A stretch of 64,000 nt of DNA from Deinandra increscens subsp. villosa (GCA_039602395.1 JBCNJP010000017.1:96448713-96512712), one strand, 5' to 3'. Counted from the stretch's first letter, positions 52,930 through 64,000 are shown. Notes: generated by a model not told the origin, from the sequence alone. Made by a program: numbers and translations.

Positions 52930-54982
52930 TGACAACTACTATTTCACCACATTACACGGGCAAGTATACCCATCGTGGTGCAGTATAGTAGTGGTAAGTT
53001 GAATCGGGGTCGTCCGGGACACAATGGAAAATGAGAGCTTTGGATAATCAGTCCGCTGTTATCATCTAGCCAGATCTAAGATTAGTTTAGAAGAGAATAC
53101 TGTTAAAAGAAAATAAAATAAAATAAAAGAAAAGAAAATAAATATGATGGTATTTAAGAGTTATGCAAATCAGAGTTAGTGTTACTTGGGAGAACTTACT
53201 AGTGGTTAAAATTGAGAAATGAGGACTCTTGGTCTTGCTTAAGATCGTTTACTAGCAGAAGACCAGCCACCTTTCGGAATCTTAGGCTGATTCACTATCT
53301 CTACGATCAATCATCTATGAGGAGTACGAACGCCGTGGGAAGGTGCTGCTAGCAACCGAACAAAGTGGTATAACGCCATTTAGTTACGGGGCCCCTCAAA
53401 CCGTCGACTTACCGTACTCGACACGCCGTCATGAACCAGCAGGGGAGCAACCCTGCGTACCGGATTATTTTATTATGAAAATGATCTTTTTAAGGGACTC
53501 TGATCCGTTTCATTCGCACCTAGCTCTCCGCATGTGTATGTCCGACGTAACCAGAGCCAAGTTCACAAACACGTACCATCTCAGCTTCCGTGAAGTGACA
53601 AAATATGACAAACCCTCATTCCCAACCAAATACTTTCAGTCCGCACCTGCGTGGTCAGCCGAGTATGCTTACATAGACATAAGGACCTCGATCGTATCAT
53701 GTAGCATGGGGTGCGAGTCACCTTTCGGATCATGCATCGTCCCCCGAACGGGTGTCACAAGTCCGGCCTTTGGGATTTCGACTTCCTAAATGGTCTGTGA
53801 TACGAAGAGCACGTTTGGTTCAGAAAATCAATAATAAACTTTCAACAAAAAGGGTTTTTATAAAGTCATTAGACACACCTTAAGCAAGCTTAGGAGGTCA
53901 TTACCCAACCACCAGAGGTTTGTCACCTCCCAAGTAAGTATAAGAATTTAGCCAGTCATGGATTTAAAGATTTGCTTAAGAGAAAAAGAAGATTTCATAG
54001 ACAAAATGCTTACAAGATCTTGCTTAAGTTAAAGTTCTTATAAACTCGATTACAAGACTCAAAAACACCAAATGACTCAAAACCGTAAGAGAAAAAGAAA
54101 AGAATTGAGCGAGTTGCAAATGAGGGGGAGTCTACTATTTATAGGCTAAAGTCTGACATGGCATGGGGCGTGCTAGCTTGGGAACGAGCCATGCTGACTC
54201 AACATCAAGATCCGGTATCTTCCTTCTGACATGGCACGGGGTCGTTTTGGCTTGGGCACGAGCCGTGCTGTGTCAGTATCAAGATTCAAAATCTTCCTTC
54301 TGACATGGCACGAGGTCGTGTTGGCTTGAGCACGGGTCATGTTGTGTCAGATGACACGGTTTGCCATCAGAGACACGGGGTGTGCGATCAAAATCTAGTC
54401 GGGAGGATCTTCGAGTGTGACACGGGGCATGGAAGCTTGGGCACGGGGCGTGCCAGGCTTGGAAAATCTAGAACTTTGATATTTTTCTTCTGTTTTTGCT
54501 CATAATCAGTTCCTTTTGTATTTTCGACACTTCCAAACCTGAAAAACTAAAAAGAAAACAAAAGAGACTTGTTTTGATGTTAGTGACTTAGATTTGTACC
54601 GTTGTATGAGAGATATTTGTTATAAAAATATGTATAATTTGAAGTTTATCAGTCAATAAAAATCATCATCCTCTAACCGCTTATCACTTACCTATTAATC
54701 TACTTTCAAGGGCACAAATGGTCCATGATACACAAGGCGTGTTTGTTTTTAAGTGCCAATAACTAAACTTCTAGTACGTTAGCAACCCACCAAAGGTTTG
54801 TTTTCCCCTAAATGGGTGTAACTTTTAGCCAAGAATGGCTTTAAAGATTTAATTAAAAAATGGAGAAGTTTATAGACAAAAATAAACAAATTTTAATTAA
54901 GTTAAAGTCTTAAAATCTTTGAATAAAAGAACCAAAACTTGGAAAAATGGTTCAAAAGAGAAAATGTGAGAAAGAATGGAAG
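52930..54982. repeat. LTR-like fragment, interrupted by the Copia element
   Basis: The phrase ACGGGCAAGTATACCCATCG at 52958 is one I associate with plant LTR sequences, and the non-coding style fits an LTR. An internal diverged duplication is visible: 53810-54120 and 54715-54965 share blocks such as GCGTGTTTG, CCACCA.AGGTTTGT, TTTAAAGATTT and AGTTAAAGT. The frame 53343-53789 (148 codons) has no domain and is not called as a gene. The sequence resumes after the Copia element at 62213. Confidence 0.4.
54153..54345 (+). repeat. 74-bp tandem repeat
   Basis: Units start at 54153, 54227 and 54301 with TGACATGGCA(C/T)G. Each has a GGCACGAGCC-like core and ends TCTTCCTTC. The third is partial (to about 54345) and a decayed piece follows near 54415-54460. 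Confidence 0.9.
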
Positions 54983-54987
54983 AATTC

Positions 54988-55333
54988 TGTTGATACCTGA
55001 TATGTGTGTCGTGTGAAGTATCAAGCAAAGTACAAGTTCAAGCCCAAGTCTTACTGGCCGAACTTGGTCCGACCTGAGGTTCGGACTGGCCGAACCTGGC
55101 GTTCGGACATAGTTCGGCCTGTCGAGTATAAATAGGAGTTTGGACATTGTAATTCGGTGTTCTGAGTGTGCGAGATTATCTTAAGTGTGTATTTCTGAGA
55201 GTGTTTCTCTGTGTCTGAATTCTAAGTGTTTTACTGATTGTAATTGGTTCTTTGATATAAAACAATCGGTTAGTTCTGTTTTGATGTCCGAATAGCTAGA
55301 TTGAGTAGACGATCCGATGCTCACGAATTTTCA
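54988..55333 (+). repeat. 5' LTR of the Copia element
   Basis: 346 bp, TGTTGATACCTG to ACGAATTTTCA. It has a good TATA box, TATAAATA, at 55127-55134, with several GTTCGG words just before it. It closely matches the 3' copy apart from the solo LTR there. Confidence 0.92.
55127..55134 (+). promoter_or_regulatory. TATA box of the Copia LTR
   Basis: TATAAATA, conserved in the 3' LTR at 61007-61014. A transcript start would be expected about 30 bases on, near 55160. Confidence 0.7.
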
Positions 55334-55335
55334 AG

Positions 55336-55347
55336 TGGTATCAGAGC
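55336..55347 (+). other. Primer binding site (initiator Met tRNA)
   Basis: TGGTATCAGAGC begins two bases after the 5' LTR, complementary to initiator-Met tRNA. Confidence 0.95.
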
Positions 55348-55559
55348 ATTTAGTTTTATTAGACTGATATGTGGTTGCTATTTCCGGATTTTTGAACGTT
55401 TTTGGTGTTTTCTCGAGTATGTTTACGTGTTTTTGATCAATTCCTTTGAGTTTTTGGTGTCAAATCGGCTCCTAAATCATTTCTTATCAGTTTTCCTGAT
55501 CCACGGTTGCAAGTTTTGTCAAAAACTGTCAAATTTTACGCATTTTTGAGAAAATATGT

Positions 55560-55865
55560 CGAAGTTCGGAGGGTACTGGTCGAGTTCGGAGTAACTGCTC
55601 CGAAGCTCAGGTTCGGGCAGTGTTCAGTGCTAGTTCGGTGAGAGTTCGGTGAGAGTTCGGTGAGAGTTCGGTCAGTGTTCGGTGAGAGTTCGATCCTCAT
55701 TCGGTCAAGGTTCGGAGCTTTTTCCTGTTTGGTCGAGGAGGCTCGGAGGTCTTTTCGGACAGAGTTCGGTGTTCTGTAGTTCGGTCAGAGTTTGGACTTT
55801 TGATTTAGGTTCGGATGAAGTTCGGAGGGAGTTCGGAGCACAGGGATAAGTTCGGATAGAGTTCG
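55560..55865 (+). repeat. GTTCGG-rich leader with 11-bp tandem repeat
   Basis: More than twenty GTTCGG words fall in 300 bases of the leader. At 55629-55692 they form about five tandem units of 11 bp (AGTTCGGTGAG and variants). The same word is frequent in the LTR. No coding potential. Confidence 0.85.
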
Positions 55866-55890
55866 GCCAATAGAATTCAATTTTTCGACG

Positions 55891-58800
55891 ATGACGGAAT
55901 TTCAAGATTTTGCTGCTATGCAAAACGCAATGCAAACCATGCTGAATTTTGACTACGAAATCGGAACAAGTCAGAAAGTTCCCAAATTATTGAAATTGGA
56001 AGATTATCAGATTTGGAAGTAGCAATTTCGGCTTATATAAGTACGAATGACATCGATTTGTGGATTCCAATCAAGAAACTTTATCAACATCCGACTGATG
56101 CGGGAGATTTCAAGGAAGTTCATACATTTAACATTGCTGAAAGGAAAGCTTATGAGCTTGAACAAAATTCTTTTGGTTATCTTACAATGGCATTACCCAC
56201 TGAGTTGTTACATCAATTCAGCACATGCAAGAAATCAAAATAATTATGGGATGCTTTATCAGCAAGATGTGAGGGTAATGATGATTACAAGAAAAGTCGG
56301 AAGAAAGTGTTGAATAAAGAGTTTGATAATTTTCAATATTATGACAATGAGAATATTACTGCTCTTGTTTCTCGATTTTCACATCTGATTAGTGAACTAA
56401 AGGTTATCGGAATTGAGAAAATTGATGCTGATTTGAAGGAAAACATTATGGAAGCATTTCCTGAAAAATGGGAAAATTATGTCTTGTTACTCACTCATGA
56501 TAAAGATTACTCAACATTGACGTTTCACGAGCTTACTGGGAAACTTCATGCTTGGGAAATGGAAATGTTAAATTCTAAGAAGTCAACTGCTACTTTGCAG
56601 AATCCTGAATTGTATCATGGTGAGAATAGTGCAAGCATGAGTGCTAAATCTAAGCCAAATCTGAGTACGGCACCAATGTTGCTTTTATGGCTGGAGCTTC
56701 TAGAAATTCTGATAACAATTCATCACGGGGTTGTAGTTTCACAATTCCAAATTCAACAAGTCAAAATGCTTTTTCTGCTGAATCAATGGATGATTGTGCC
56801 AAAATGATTGTTTCTTTAATTTCATCATCGTTTGGTTATTAAAAATGTTGCTGATGCACAATTAACAAGAGATGATCTTGATACTCTTGATGATGATCAA
56901 TTGACTGAATTGGATCTATCTTGGCAATATGCTATGCTGAGTCACATATCAAATAGATTTTTCAAGAAGAATGGAAAAACTACTTCCGACTTTAATGAGA
57001 AATTAGGTTTTGACAAGTCAAAGTTAAAATGTTACAAGTGTTCCAAGCTTGGACATTTTGCCAAAGAACGTCAACAGGAAAATGTTAGCAAGTCTAGTTT
57101 TCCTTTATCAAGCAAGCCTGGTTTTTCTCAACCATCTTCTAGTAACACAGACAAGAAAACAGATTTAACATCTCAACATGATGCTGTTTATGATTGGGGT
57201 CAACGGTTTGGTTATGATTCATCAGCTTAGATTGTCACTCATGATCAGTCAGATGACTCTTGTTTAGATACTAGTTCAACACCAAGTTCTTATGAATTTT
57301 CCGAAAATTTGGAGAGTTTATTGAAAGAAAATGCATCGTTGTTGAGTAAATTTCAAAAGCTTTCCGAGGAACTCAATTTGATTAATTCAGATTTGAAGAT
57401 TTCTAAGGAAAATGAAAAAGAATTGGTTTTGAAAAACGATTGTCTGATTACCAAGGTCAAGTTGTTGAATGAAGCTTTAGAGATTTCAAAACAAGATAAA
57501 AGGAACGTTGAAGCTGCAAAAGAAAAGTTTTCTGAAGAAAGGGATGAATTGGTAATGAAGTAAAGAAATGGAAGGATGAAGTAGAGGATACTGCTAATGA
57601 TTTTCAGAATCTGTTTAAAAAATCCAAAATCAAGCTTGATTTGCTTACAAAGAGTGTTACAGGATCTGCTGCTAAGATTGAAGCATATCAAGTTGATATG
57701 GAAAAGTTATTGGATGAGAAGCGGGAATTGGTCAGTATTAAGAAAGTTCAAACTGCAAATCTGGAGATTCAAAAGCGAAATGAAGATAAATTGAGAAAGG
57801 AATTGTTTGAGGGCATGGAAAATCTTCGCATGCAGAAATTTGAAACACACAAAGTTGCGAAGCGATTGATAGCTAATGAGAAAGAGCTAACTGAAGCTCA
57901 AAAGCAAATTTCTTATCTCAAGATTCAAGTCATTGATGCTAATAGATCGTTCAACAATGTTTCAAATTCTCAAGTATTCACAAGCTTCTTAGCTAATGAT
58001 ACAAATTTTGAGAAAATGTTTGATAAAACTGCATCACCCCCTGCTCATATTAAAGAAGCTTTCAAAGAAGTGAAGGAAAAAGTGGATGATTGTGATTATT
58101 CAAAGTTTTTATCATCGGTTCAAGAAGAAGAAAAGGTTGTTGAAAAGAAGAAAAACAAAAAGAATTAGAAAAAGAAAGGCAAGAAATCTGAAATTCCTTC
58201 TGCTCCACAATTTGTATCTGGTTCATCTTCTGCTGATAATGAGAAATCAGCTACTTCAAGTGACAATATTAGGTCTCTACCTGAATTTGATGAGAAGATC
58301 TTCTATGATCAGAAATATGTGACTGAAGTGAAAGCCAAATTTTCTCGCTTAGCAAAGAATGGACATTCTACATCAGAGGAGAAGGTTGTTGGAAAGAAAG
58401 TTGGTTTAGGTTTTCAAGAGATGATAGGTAAAGTTAAGGAGGTTCTAGCACCACAAAATTTGAAGAAACTTAAAATGAAACAAGTGAAGAAGGAAGCTTT
58501 CAAAGCAGACAAAGTTCAACCCGAGAGATTCTACAAGCTCAAAGGTTCAGATCAGCTTTTCTCTGATAAAGAATTTCCTCTTCATTGTGTCGATGCTCGG
58601 AAGATTTCTGAGGTATTTGTGAAAGATAAATTTTCTTCTAATGGTTCTCAATCTCGAAGCCCAACCTCTAAATGCGTTCGTGATCATCAACGACAGGTAT
58701 ATGATTCTTTTTCTGATCATGTTCGAGATATTCATATGTGTAGCTCTTCGCAGGTATATCAAAAGTGGGACAAGACAAAGCGTATATGTTATATTTGCCT

Positions 58801-59140
58801 CCGTACATGGCATATGGCAAAAGATTGTCCACTGCCTGCTGATTCCCCATAGAGGTTTCATCAGAAACCAGTTTTTGGTAAACCTGCCCCAACAAAGTTC
58901 TTCGATAAACAAGGCAGAGTTTTTGATGAAGTTGAACCTACATTCTTTCACAAACAAAACCGTTTTGTTCCAATGTTCCAAAAGGTTCAAAATGTAGGTT
59001 CATCGTCACAGTCACCTGTGATAACTCCATCAAAAACTGAATTACCAAAATCACAACAATGGAAACCTAAGGTGGTTTCTAAACAAAACCAGGACACTGG
59101 TCGACCAGAAGCGATCCGCTTCGGGTCATTTATGAACTAA
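55891..59140 (+). pseudogene. Copia gag (UBN2 type) with coiled coil, decayed
   Basis: Starts with MTEFQDFAAMQ. A stop and frame change near 56024, a TAA at 56241, frame changes near 56690-56830, a TAG at 57228, a 1-base loss near 57550, and TAGs at 58166 and 58850 break it. Domains in order: UBN2-type capsid (56013-56600, LWDALSARCEGNDDY); first zinc knuckle CYKCSKLGHFAKER (57032), with the last Cys changed to Arg; a long coiled coil (57309-58160, many Leu/Lys/Glu heptads); second, intact knuckle CYICLRTWHMAKDC (58789); and a Gln/Lys/Phe-rich end. Total about 1080 codons, long like SIRE-type gags. Gag would package element RNA; nothing downstream resembles protease or RT. Confidence 0.82.
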
Positions 59141-59811
59141 TTAGTTTGACCAGTGTGCAGGTACTTCTAGAAGACCTATTGACGATTGCAAAGTTGTTGA
59201 TGGAGGAGTATTCTGCTTAACTTAAATTTCATGATACATTTCTCTAATCTGCAAATTTTCTGACAGTCTAAAACTGCAAAATATCCGTGTTGATTGATCA
59301 ATTTTTCTTTGCTTACACGTTTTTCTCAAAAAGCCACAAATAGAGTTTTGTTTTTGTGTAAAATGAAAATTCCAAACATGGAGTTTTCATTTTAAGGTGG
59401 AGAATTGTAAGTAAGGGGGAGTAATTGAGAAAAAGCATGTAGCATGTTATGGGGAGAAGGTGAATACATAAATATACAAGGAAGGAAGGTGAATACATGC
59501 AAAATATAAAATTGTGTGAAATTGATCATTGGGAAATGATGGTACATTGGCTTACATATCTGACTCATGGATATAGTAGATGAAAGAGCCATAAGATCAT
59601 TGTTTGATGTGCTTGGTAGACTCGGTAAATCAGAAAGTATTCAGATGTGATATACACTAAATACTAATGCTTGACCAAGTGGACAACATCTTGAAGCATA
59701 TTTCATGACACAAAAAGAAAACATAAGTGTGAAAATATAAATGAGAAGTCACTGTGTATACATGTGTTCATTTTTCCAAGATTTAAAACTTGTTTGATTT
59801 TCTTTATTTTG
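59141..59811 (+). other. Non-coding interior of the Copia element
   Basis: Stop-rich and AT-rich. No polymerase remnants were recognised. Contains a GGTGAATACATxxAxAATATA repeat pair at 59459 and 59490. Confidence 0.6.
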
Positions 59812-60051
59812 TCAAACGATCGGAATTTCGCTGCGTGTCCACAAGACCGACCTGATGGTTGTCCGTTTGATGTTCTGCTTTATTTTTTTAAGTGTTTCGT
59901 ATAACTCATCGGACTTTCTCTGCGTGTACGGGAGTACCGACCTGATTGTTGTTGGGTTATACAATTTCAACTTGTTTTATTTTTCTTATTTTGTTAAATC
60001 CGAGGCCTTATCTGTGTATCGAAAGATCGACCTTAAGGTAGACGATTTAAC
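59812..60051 (+). repeat. Three tandem stem-loop modules
   Basis: Units at 59812-59870, 59899-59962 and 59993-60051 share an interior of the form CGGA-TTT-CTGCGTGT...CGACCTGAT. Each is closed by a different perfect 7-bp stem: TCAAACG/CGTTTGA, GTATAAC/GTTATAC, GTTAAAT/ATTTAAC. Each also has a small central hairpin that varies but stays paired: GTC-CACAA-GAC, GTAC-GGGA-GTAC, ATC-GAAA-GAT, followed by CGACC or its equivalent. T-rich spacers separate the units. Changed sequence with kept pairing suggests RNA structure under selection. Function unknown; not a tRNA, and not a canonical hammerhead. Confidence 0.8.
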
Positions 60052-60855
60052 GTTCTTATTTCTTTTTGCATGGAACACAGTTGATTATATCATGGAAAAT
60101 ATTATGCATTGTGAGAAATTACAAGTGCTATCACACAAAAGGAAACATAAAATGTCTGAATATGTCTGATAGTATGGGGTACACTGGTCAAAGCAAATCT
60201 AATCAATACCTTAACATATCCAGATGTTATGAGTATGATTATGTCTGAGTTTAAGATGGACAAATTATACAAGCAATCGACATGACTTGTGTGATTCAAT
60301 TAATTAAAACTGAAGTATAGGTCAGTGCGTTATGACTAATATGATCCCATATAGTGATCTTTCTCATACAAAAAATAGTGTTTGATTATGTATTGCAATT
60401 TTATTTCATTTCAAGAAAAGCCCAAAAAGATTTTTGGTGTGTTTTAGCATAAACTTTGAAAAATCAAAAAAAAATTAGGTTTGTTTTGATATAAACTTTC
60501 TAAAAAGCCAAAAAGATTTTGTTTCTGCTTTATTTTTGATCTGATCAACACGTGATACAAAATTCAAATTTCAAAATCATATCTTGGAGTCTCGAAGAGA
60601 CGTCTTGCGCCAAGATTGTTTAAATTGTTGATGTAGGTTACTAAAGTGCAAGATATCACAACTTCAAATCTTCTGAAGCTGTTGATAAGAGACCAGAGAT
60701 ACACTTCATATCATCAAGTATTCAAAATCAAGCTACGATCGTGTTGAGGAGGAGTTTGTTCGAAGACTGATTTCATTGGACAAATACATTCTACACTTGA
60801 GGGGGAGCTTGATTGAAGATACAGATTTGATGATGTTGAAGAGATTGCACATGAC
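60052..60855 (+). other. Non-coding interior before the purine tract
   Basis: AT-rich, with the near-duplicated phrase AAAAAGATTTT(T/G) at 60427 and 60508. No ORF recognised. Confidence 0.55.
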
Positions 60856-60866
60856 GTGGGGGAGTT
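60856..60866 (+). other. Polypurine tract of the Copia element
   Basis: GTGGGGGAGTT lies directly before the TG of the 3' LTR. Confidence 0.85.
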
Positions 60867-62212
60867 TGTTGATACCTGATATGTGCGTCGTGTGAAGTAT
60901 CAAGCAAAGTACAAGTTCAAGCCCAAGTCTTACTGGTCGAACTTGGTCCGAACCTGAGGTTCGGACTAGCCGAACCTGAAGTTCGGACATAGTTCGGCCT
61001 GTCGAGTATAAATAGGAGTTTGGACATTGTAATTTGGTGTCCTGAGCGTGCGAGATTCTCTTAAGTGTGTATTTCTGAGAGTGTTTCTCTGTGTCTGAAT
61101 TCTAAGTGTTTTACTGTGACGCCCACTCCCAGACTTGGCCCTAGGAGCGGTCACGCATCGGATTTACTCATGAACACAAGGTACAACAGAGATAACTAAA
61201 GCAGCGGAAATAAAAACTTTTATTCATATGCCGAGCATTAGATAGTAAGAGAGACAAATACAAAAGAGAAAGTTATCTCCATGCCAGTTTTCGAAAATGG
61301 CATATCTAAATGTTATGAATCATGAAACTAATTGAAGGCTTATGTTAAACATACCTTAAGTTGATCTATTCAATAAGATGGGCTCCTAACTCCCTTTGAA
61401 TCTTCAAAAATGCAAGCTAGAGTGGTCTTGGTGTTCTTGAGGTTTCTTAGAGGTTTTAGGTTGATTTTAGGTGAATTAGCAAGGAAAAATGGATGGATTT
61501 ATGGCCTATGTATAGCCAAACACTCCTAACCTGATGCTTACACATGGCATGATGACTAAGCATTAATTTTGACACCTAAGGGTGGTGAACATGACACATG
61601 GCAACTGAATATGACACCAAATCAACCAAAAAATGACACTTCTCATGAGCTCCTCTTTTGCTTTTCAAGCAAGCCTAGAACTTTCCCAAATGCCATCTTT
61701 GACCCTCGAACTTATATAAAACATGCATCTAAGGTTCCTAAATATCCTTATACTTTTTCTTATAATCATCTACGCCTCGGGACGCGCAAAACGATAAGAT
61801 AAACTTAATAATTTATCTAACTGTTATTCCGATTTCGCCTATATTTCTTTCTATCAAATATCTTCGCAACTACGTATTCACCTATATCATCATGTGTATA
61901 CATGTATCACTAATATAACTCATATATAACATTTATATAACATGCAAACACGTATTTTATTACTATTTTAACCCGATAAACTCATAGTTTATCGTTATAA
62001 CTTCAATTACACATTACTTAACATTTTAACATGTTTATAACATAAACACACACCTATAAATATATAAACACATATATATTTATTACCTTAACTTTTGGGT
62101 GTTACATTTACTGATTGTAATTGGTTCTTTGATCAATAAAACAATCGGTTAATTACGTTTCGATGTCCGAATAGCTAGATTGAGTAGACGATCTGATGCT
62201 CACGCATTTTCA
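60867..62212 (+). repeat. 3' LTR of the Copia element, split by a solo LTR
   Basis: Without the 992-bp insertion and one copy of its 5-bp duplication it is 349 bp, matching the 346-bp 5' LTR with few differences. Its end is followed by the duplication AATTC. Confidence 0.9.
61115..62106. repeat. Solo LTR inserted in the Copia 3' LTR
   Basis: Starts TGTGACGCCC and ends GGGTGTTACA, flanked by the perfect 5-bp duplication TTTAC (61110-61114 and 62107-62111). No ORF. Terminal sequences are of Ty3/gypsy chromovirus style (TGTAACACCC if read on the minus strand); orientation is undecided. It is the youngest layer of this nest. Confidence 0.88.
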
Positions 62213-62422
62213 AATTCAGCAAGAAGAAGAAAAGTATTGAGCAAATTGGAAGTGAGGAGGAGGCTTGGTATATCTAGACTTCTTCAGCTGGGTAAGGCAC
62301 GATCCATTCCTGGAAAGGCACGCCCGTGCCTGTAAAAAGTCAATGAATCTCTCAACCTTCCAAATCTTGTATGAACGATTCTATCATTGAGGCACGACGC
62401 ATGGCCAATAGAAGAATAGGTC
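62213..62422. repeat. LTR-like fragment, continued
   Basis: Resumes the sequence interrupted at 54987. It parallels 54085-54200 (AAGAAAAG.ATTGAGC.A, GGCACG words), showing it is another diverged copy of the same kind of block. Confidence 0.4.
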
Positions 62423-63514
62423 TGTTACACCCCAATTTTGATAAGTAACGTAAGTTAAAAATGTAGATAGAGATCCGAGGATCCAAAGGTGAGTCTTCAA
62501 TTGGATGACGACCGGTATAGCATTACAGAGGTATATGCGAAGTTAGAATTGAGTTATTTGTGGCAACGAGGTCACCCTAACTCAAGAATTGTTTGATTTG
62601 TACCCGAATATGTGAATTACAGCTCTAGATGTAGTAAAGGATTAGGAATTCACATATGTGACTTGTTGTGTGATATAATGAGCGTGTGCGGAAGCGGATT
62701 GGAAATCCATTTAGTAACTAGTAAGTTAGAGAAAACTGAAGTTTTTAGTTCCGATGTGGATATTAGACCCCAAATTTGAGAACATTTCAATCAGTGAGAC
62801 CACCTGTAGGTGGTAGGGAATTGAAAATAAGGAACGTGGGTGAAAACGAGGCTCAATTTCGAGTTATAAGAAACAAGGTTCGCAAAAACAAGTTTTGGAT
62901 TGTAAAAGTTTCTAAGTATCATGATGGATACACCCATATCCAGTTTGGAGGATACGACCGTATTGTGTGTGAGTCGAATCGGTTCGACAAGCCCGTGTGT
63001 TCCAATACGGCTGTATTGACTAAAGGGAATACGCCTATATCGAGTGCAGACCTATAAAAACGTGATTTTGACCATATTTGCTCATTTTCTTGGTTATCTC
63101 TTAAGTCCTTCATTCCAGACGCTTAAAACTCATTCCAGAAGGCTGTTTGGAGACTAGATTCAGCCAATTAATATCATAGATGATCAAGATCATGATTAAG
63201 AGGCATGCAATGAGGATCAAAGACTGAGATTGAGCTTCTGATCATCAAAAGACAAACAAAGTAAGGTTAGATCATGCATGCATATCAATTTTAGAAAGTT
63301 CTTGTAAATTAGGTTTTCTTTACACAAGGGAGTTGTGGTGGTGTGTCTAGCAGTTAGAGACACCCCTGGATCAGTAGCAAATTGATTTTCCAAGAAGAAG
63401 CCCCAAATTTGAGGTATGTACAAGTGTTTTATGATTGACGTATAAGTTATTTATGCATGTGTTGATCTATGGGTTCGGGGTTGTTTTTGGTTTTTCCAGT
63501 GGTCCTGTAATTGG
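62423..63514 (+). repeat. Start of an LTR, truncated by the assembly gap
   Basis: TGTTACACCCCAATTTTG at 62423 is a typical chromovirus-style LTR start. A TATA box (CCTATAAAAA) lies at 63051-63060, about 630 bases in. The rest enters the gap, so element type and partner LTR cannot be seen. The 93-codon frame 62776-63057 ends at the TATA box and is not called. Confidence 0.55.
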
Positions 63515-64000
63515 NNNNNNNNNNNNNNNNNNNNNNNNNNNNNNNNNNNNNNNNNNNNNNNNNNNNNNNNNNNNNNNNNNNNNNNNNNNNNNNNNNNNNN
63601 NNNNNNNNNNNNNNNNNNNNNNNNNNNNNNNNNNNNNNNNNNNNNNNNNNNNNNNNNNNNNNNNNNNNNNNNNNNNNNNNNNNNNNNNNNNNNNNNNNNN
63701 NNNNNNNNNNNNNNNNNNNNNNNNNNNNNNNNNNNNNNNNNNNNNNNNNNNNNNNNNNNNNNNNNNNNNNNNNNNNNNNNNNNNNNNNNNNNNNNNNNNN
63801 NNNNNNNNNNNNNNNNNNNNNNNNNNNNNNNNNNNNNNNNNNNNNNNNNNNNNNNNNNNNNNNNNNNNNNNNNNNNNNNNNNNNNNNNNNNNNNNNNNNN
63901 NNNNNNNNNNNNNNNNNNNNNNNNNNNNNNNNNNNNNNNNNNNNNNNNNNNNNNNNNNNNNNNNNNNNNNNNNNNNNNNNNNNNNNNNNNNNNNNNNNNN
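63515..64000. other. Assembly gap (N)
   Basis: All bases are N up to the end of the window. Confidence 1.

Larger units (their letters stand above)
54988..62212 (+). mobile_element. Non-autonomous Copia-type LTR element
   Basis: 5' LTR 54988-55333, 3' LTR 60867-62212 (interrupted by a 992-bp solo LTR), perfect 5-bp duplication AATTC (54983-54987 and 62213-62217), initiator-Met primer site and a purine tract. The interior has only a decayed gag (UBN2 type, two zinc knuckles, coiled coil); protease, integrase and RT are absent. About 1.7 kb of non-coding DNA precedes the 3' LTR and holds a stem-loop array. It needs enzymes from an autonomous (probably SIRE-like) relative. It sits inside the LTR-like fragment 52930-62422. 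Confidence 0.9.

Noticed and set aside
53343..53789. 148-codon open frame as a gene
   Set aside because: Unusual composition, no domain, no splice context, and it lies in LTR-like non-coding sequence.
59812..60051. Hammerhead-type ribozymes in the stem-loop modules
   Set aside because: CTGATG (unit 1) and GAAA (unit 3) occur, but not together in the order CTGATGA, stem, GAAA, stem, GTC on either strand; the minus strand of unit 2 has GAAA before CCGATGAG. The canonical core is not met.

Overview
The window is nuclear DNA of a flowering plant. It is AT-rich, has no convincing host gene, and consists almost wholly of nested transposable elements. The repertoire fits a eudicot: a Tekay-type chromovirus, Tat-lineage Ty3/gypsy elements with an extra antisense gene, an Athila/Ogre-like gag-only element, a Copia element with a UBN2-type gag, PIF/Harbinger, hAT, Mutator-like and Helitron remnants. 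The gag and LTR styles recall the daisy family (Asteraceae), but that is inference from memory. The last 486 bases are an assembly gap.

Layout. 1-4959: spacer with two Helitron 3' ends facing each other, exon-like fragments, a SINE-like piece and a PIF/Harbinger element with an open transposase. 4960-15610: a complete, young Tekay element (2.67-kb LTRs, about 0.4% different by eye, target duplication TATAG). 16927-23102: a complete, very young gag-only element on the minus strand (target duplication GAATT). 24107-24780: an hAT MITE with a perfect 8-bp duplication. 25671-28213: the 3' end of another LTR element with an unrecognised ORF. 29134-31996: a Mutator-type PB1 fragment and two foldback elements. 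32480-45203: a second, older gag-only element split by a decayed Tat element (33779-44172). 45221-52475: a rearranged second Tat element in which a reversed gag-protease block abuts a forward integrase block, with a solo LTR in its tail. 52930-62422: an LTR-like sequence split by a non-autonomous Copia element (54988-62212), whose own 3' LTR is split by a solo LTR. 62423-63514: the start of another LTR, cut by the gap.

Functionally this is a record of retrotransposition. Only the Tekay element looks potentially autonomous. The gag-only Ty3 element and the Copia element lack polymerase and would need enzymes from relatives. The items most worth a second look are: three tandem RNA-like stem-loop modules whose stems differ in sequence but keep pairing, in the 3' non-coding part of the Copia element (59812-60051); the Tekay LTR, which carries two successive tract-plus-LTR-start modules and a dense AGCGAAACT array; a probable 72-nt intron inside the Tekay gag; and the antisense multi-exon gene kept in both Tat copies.
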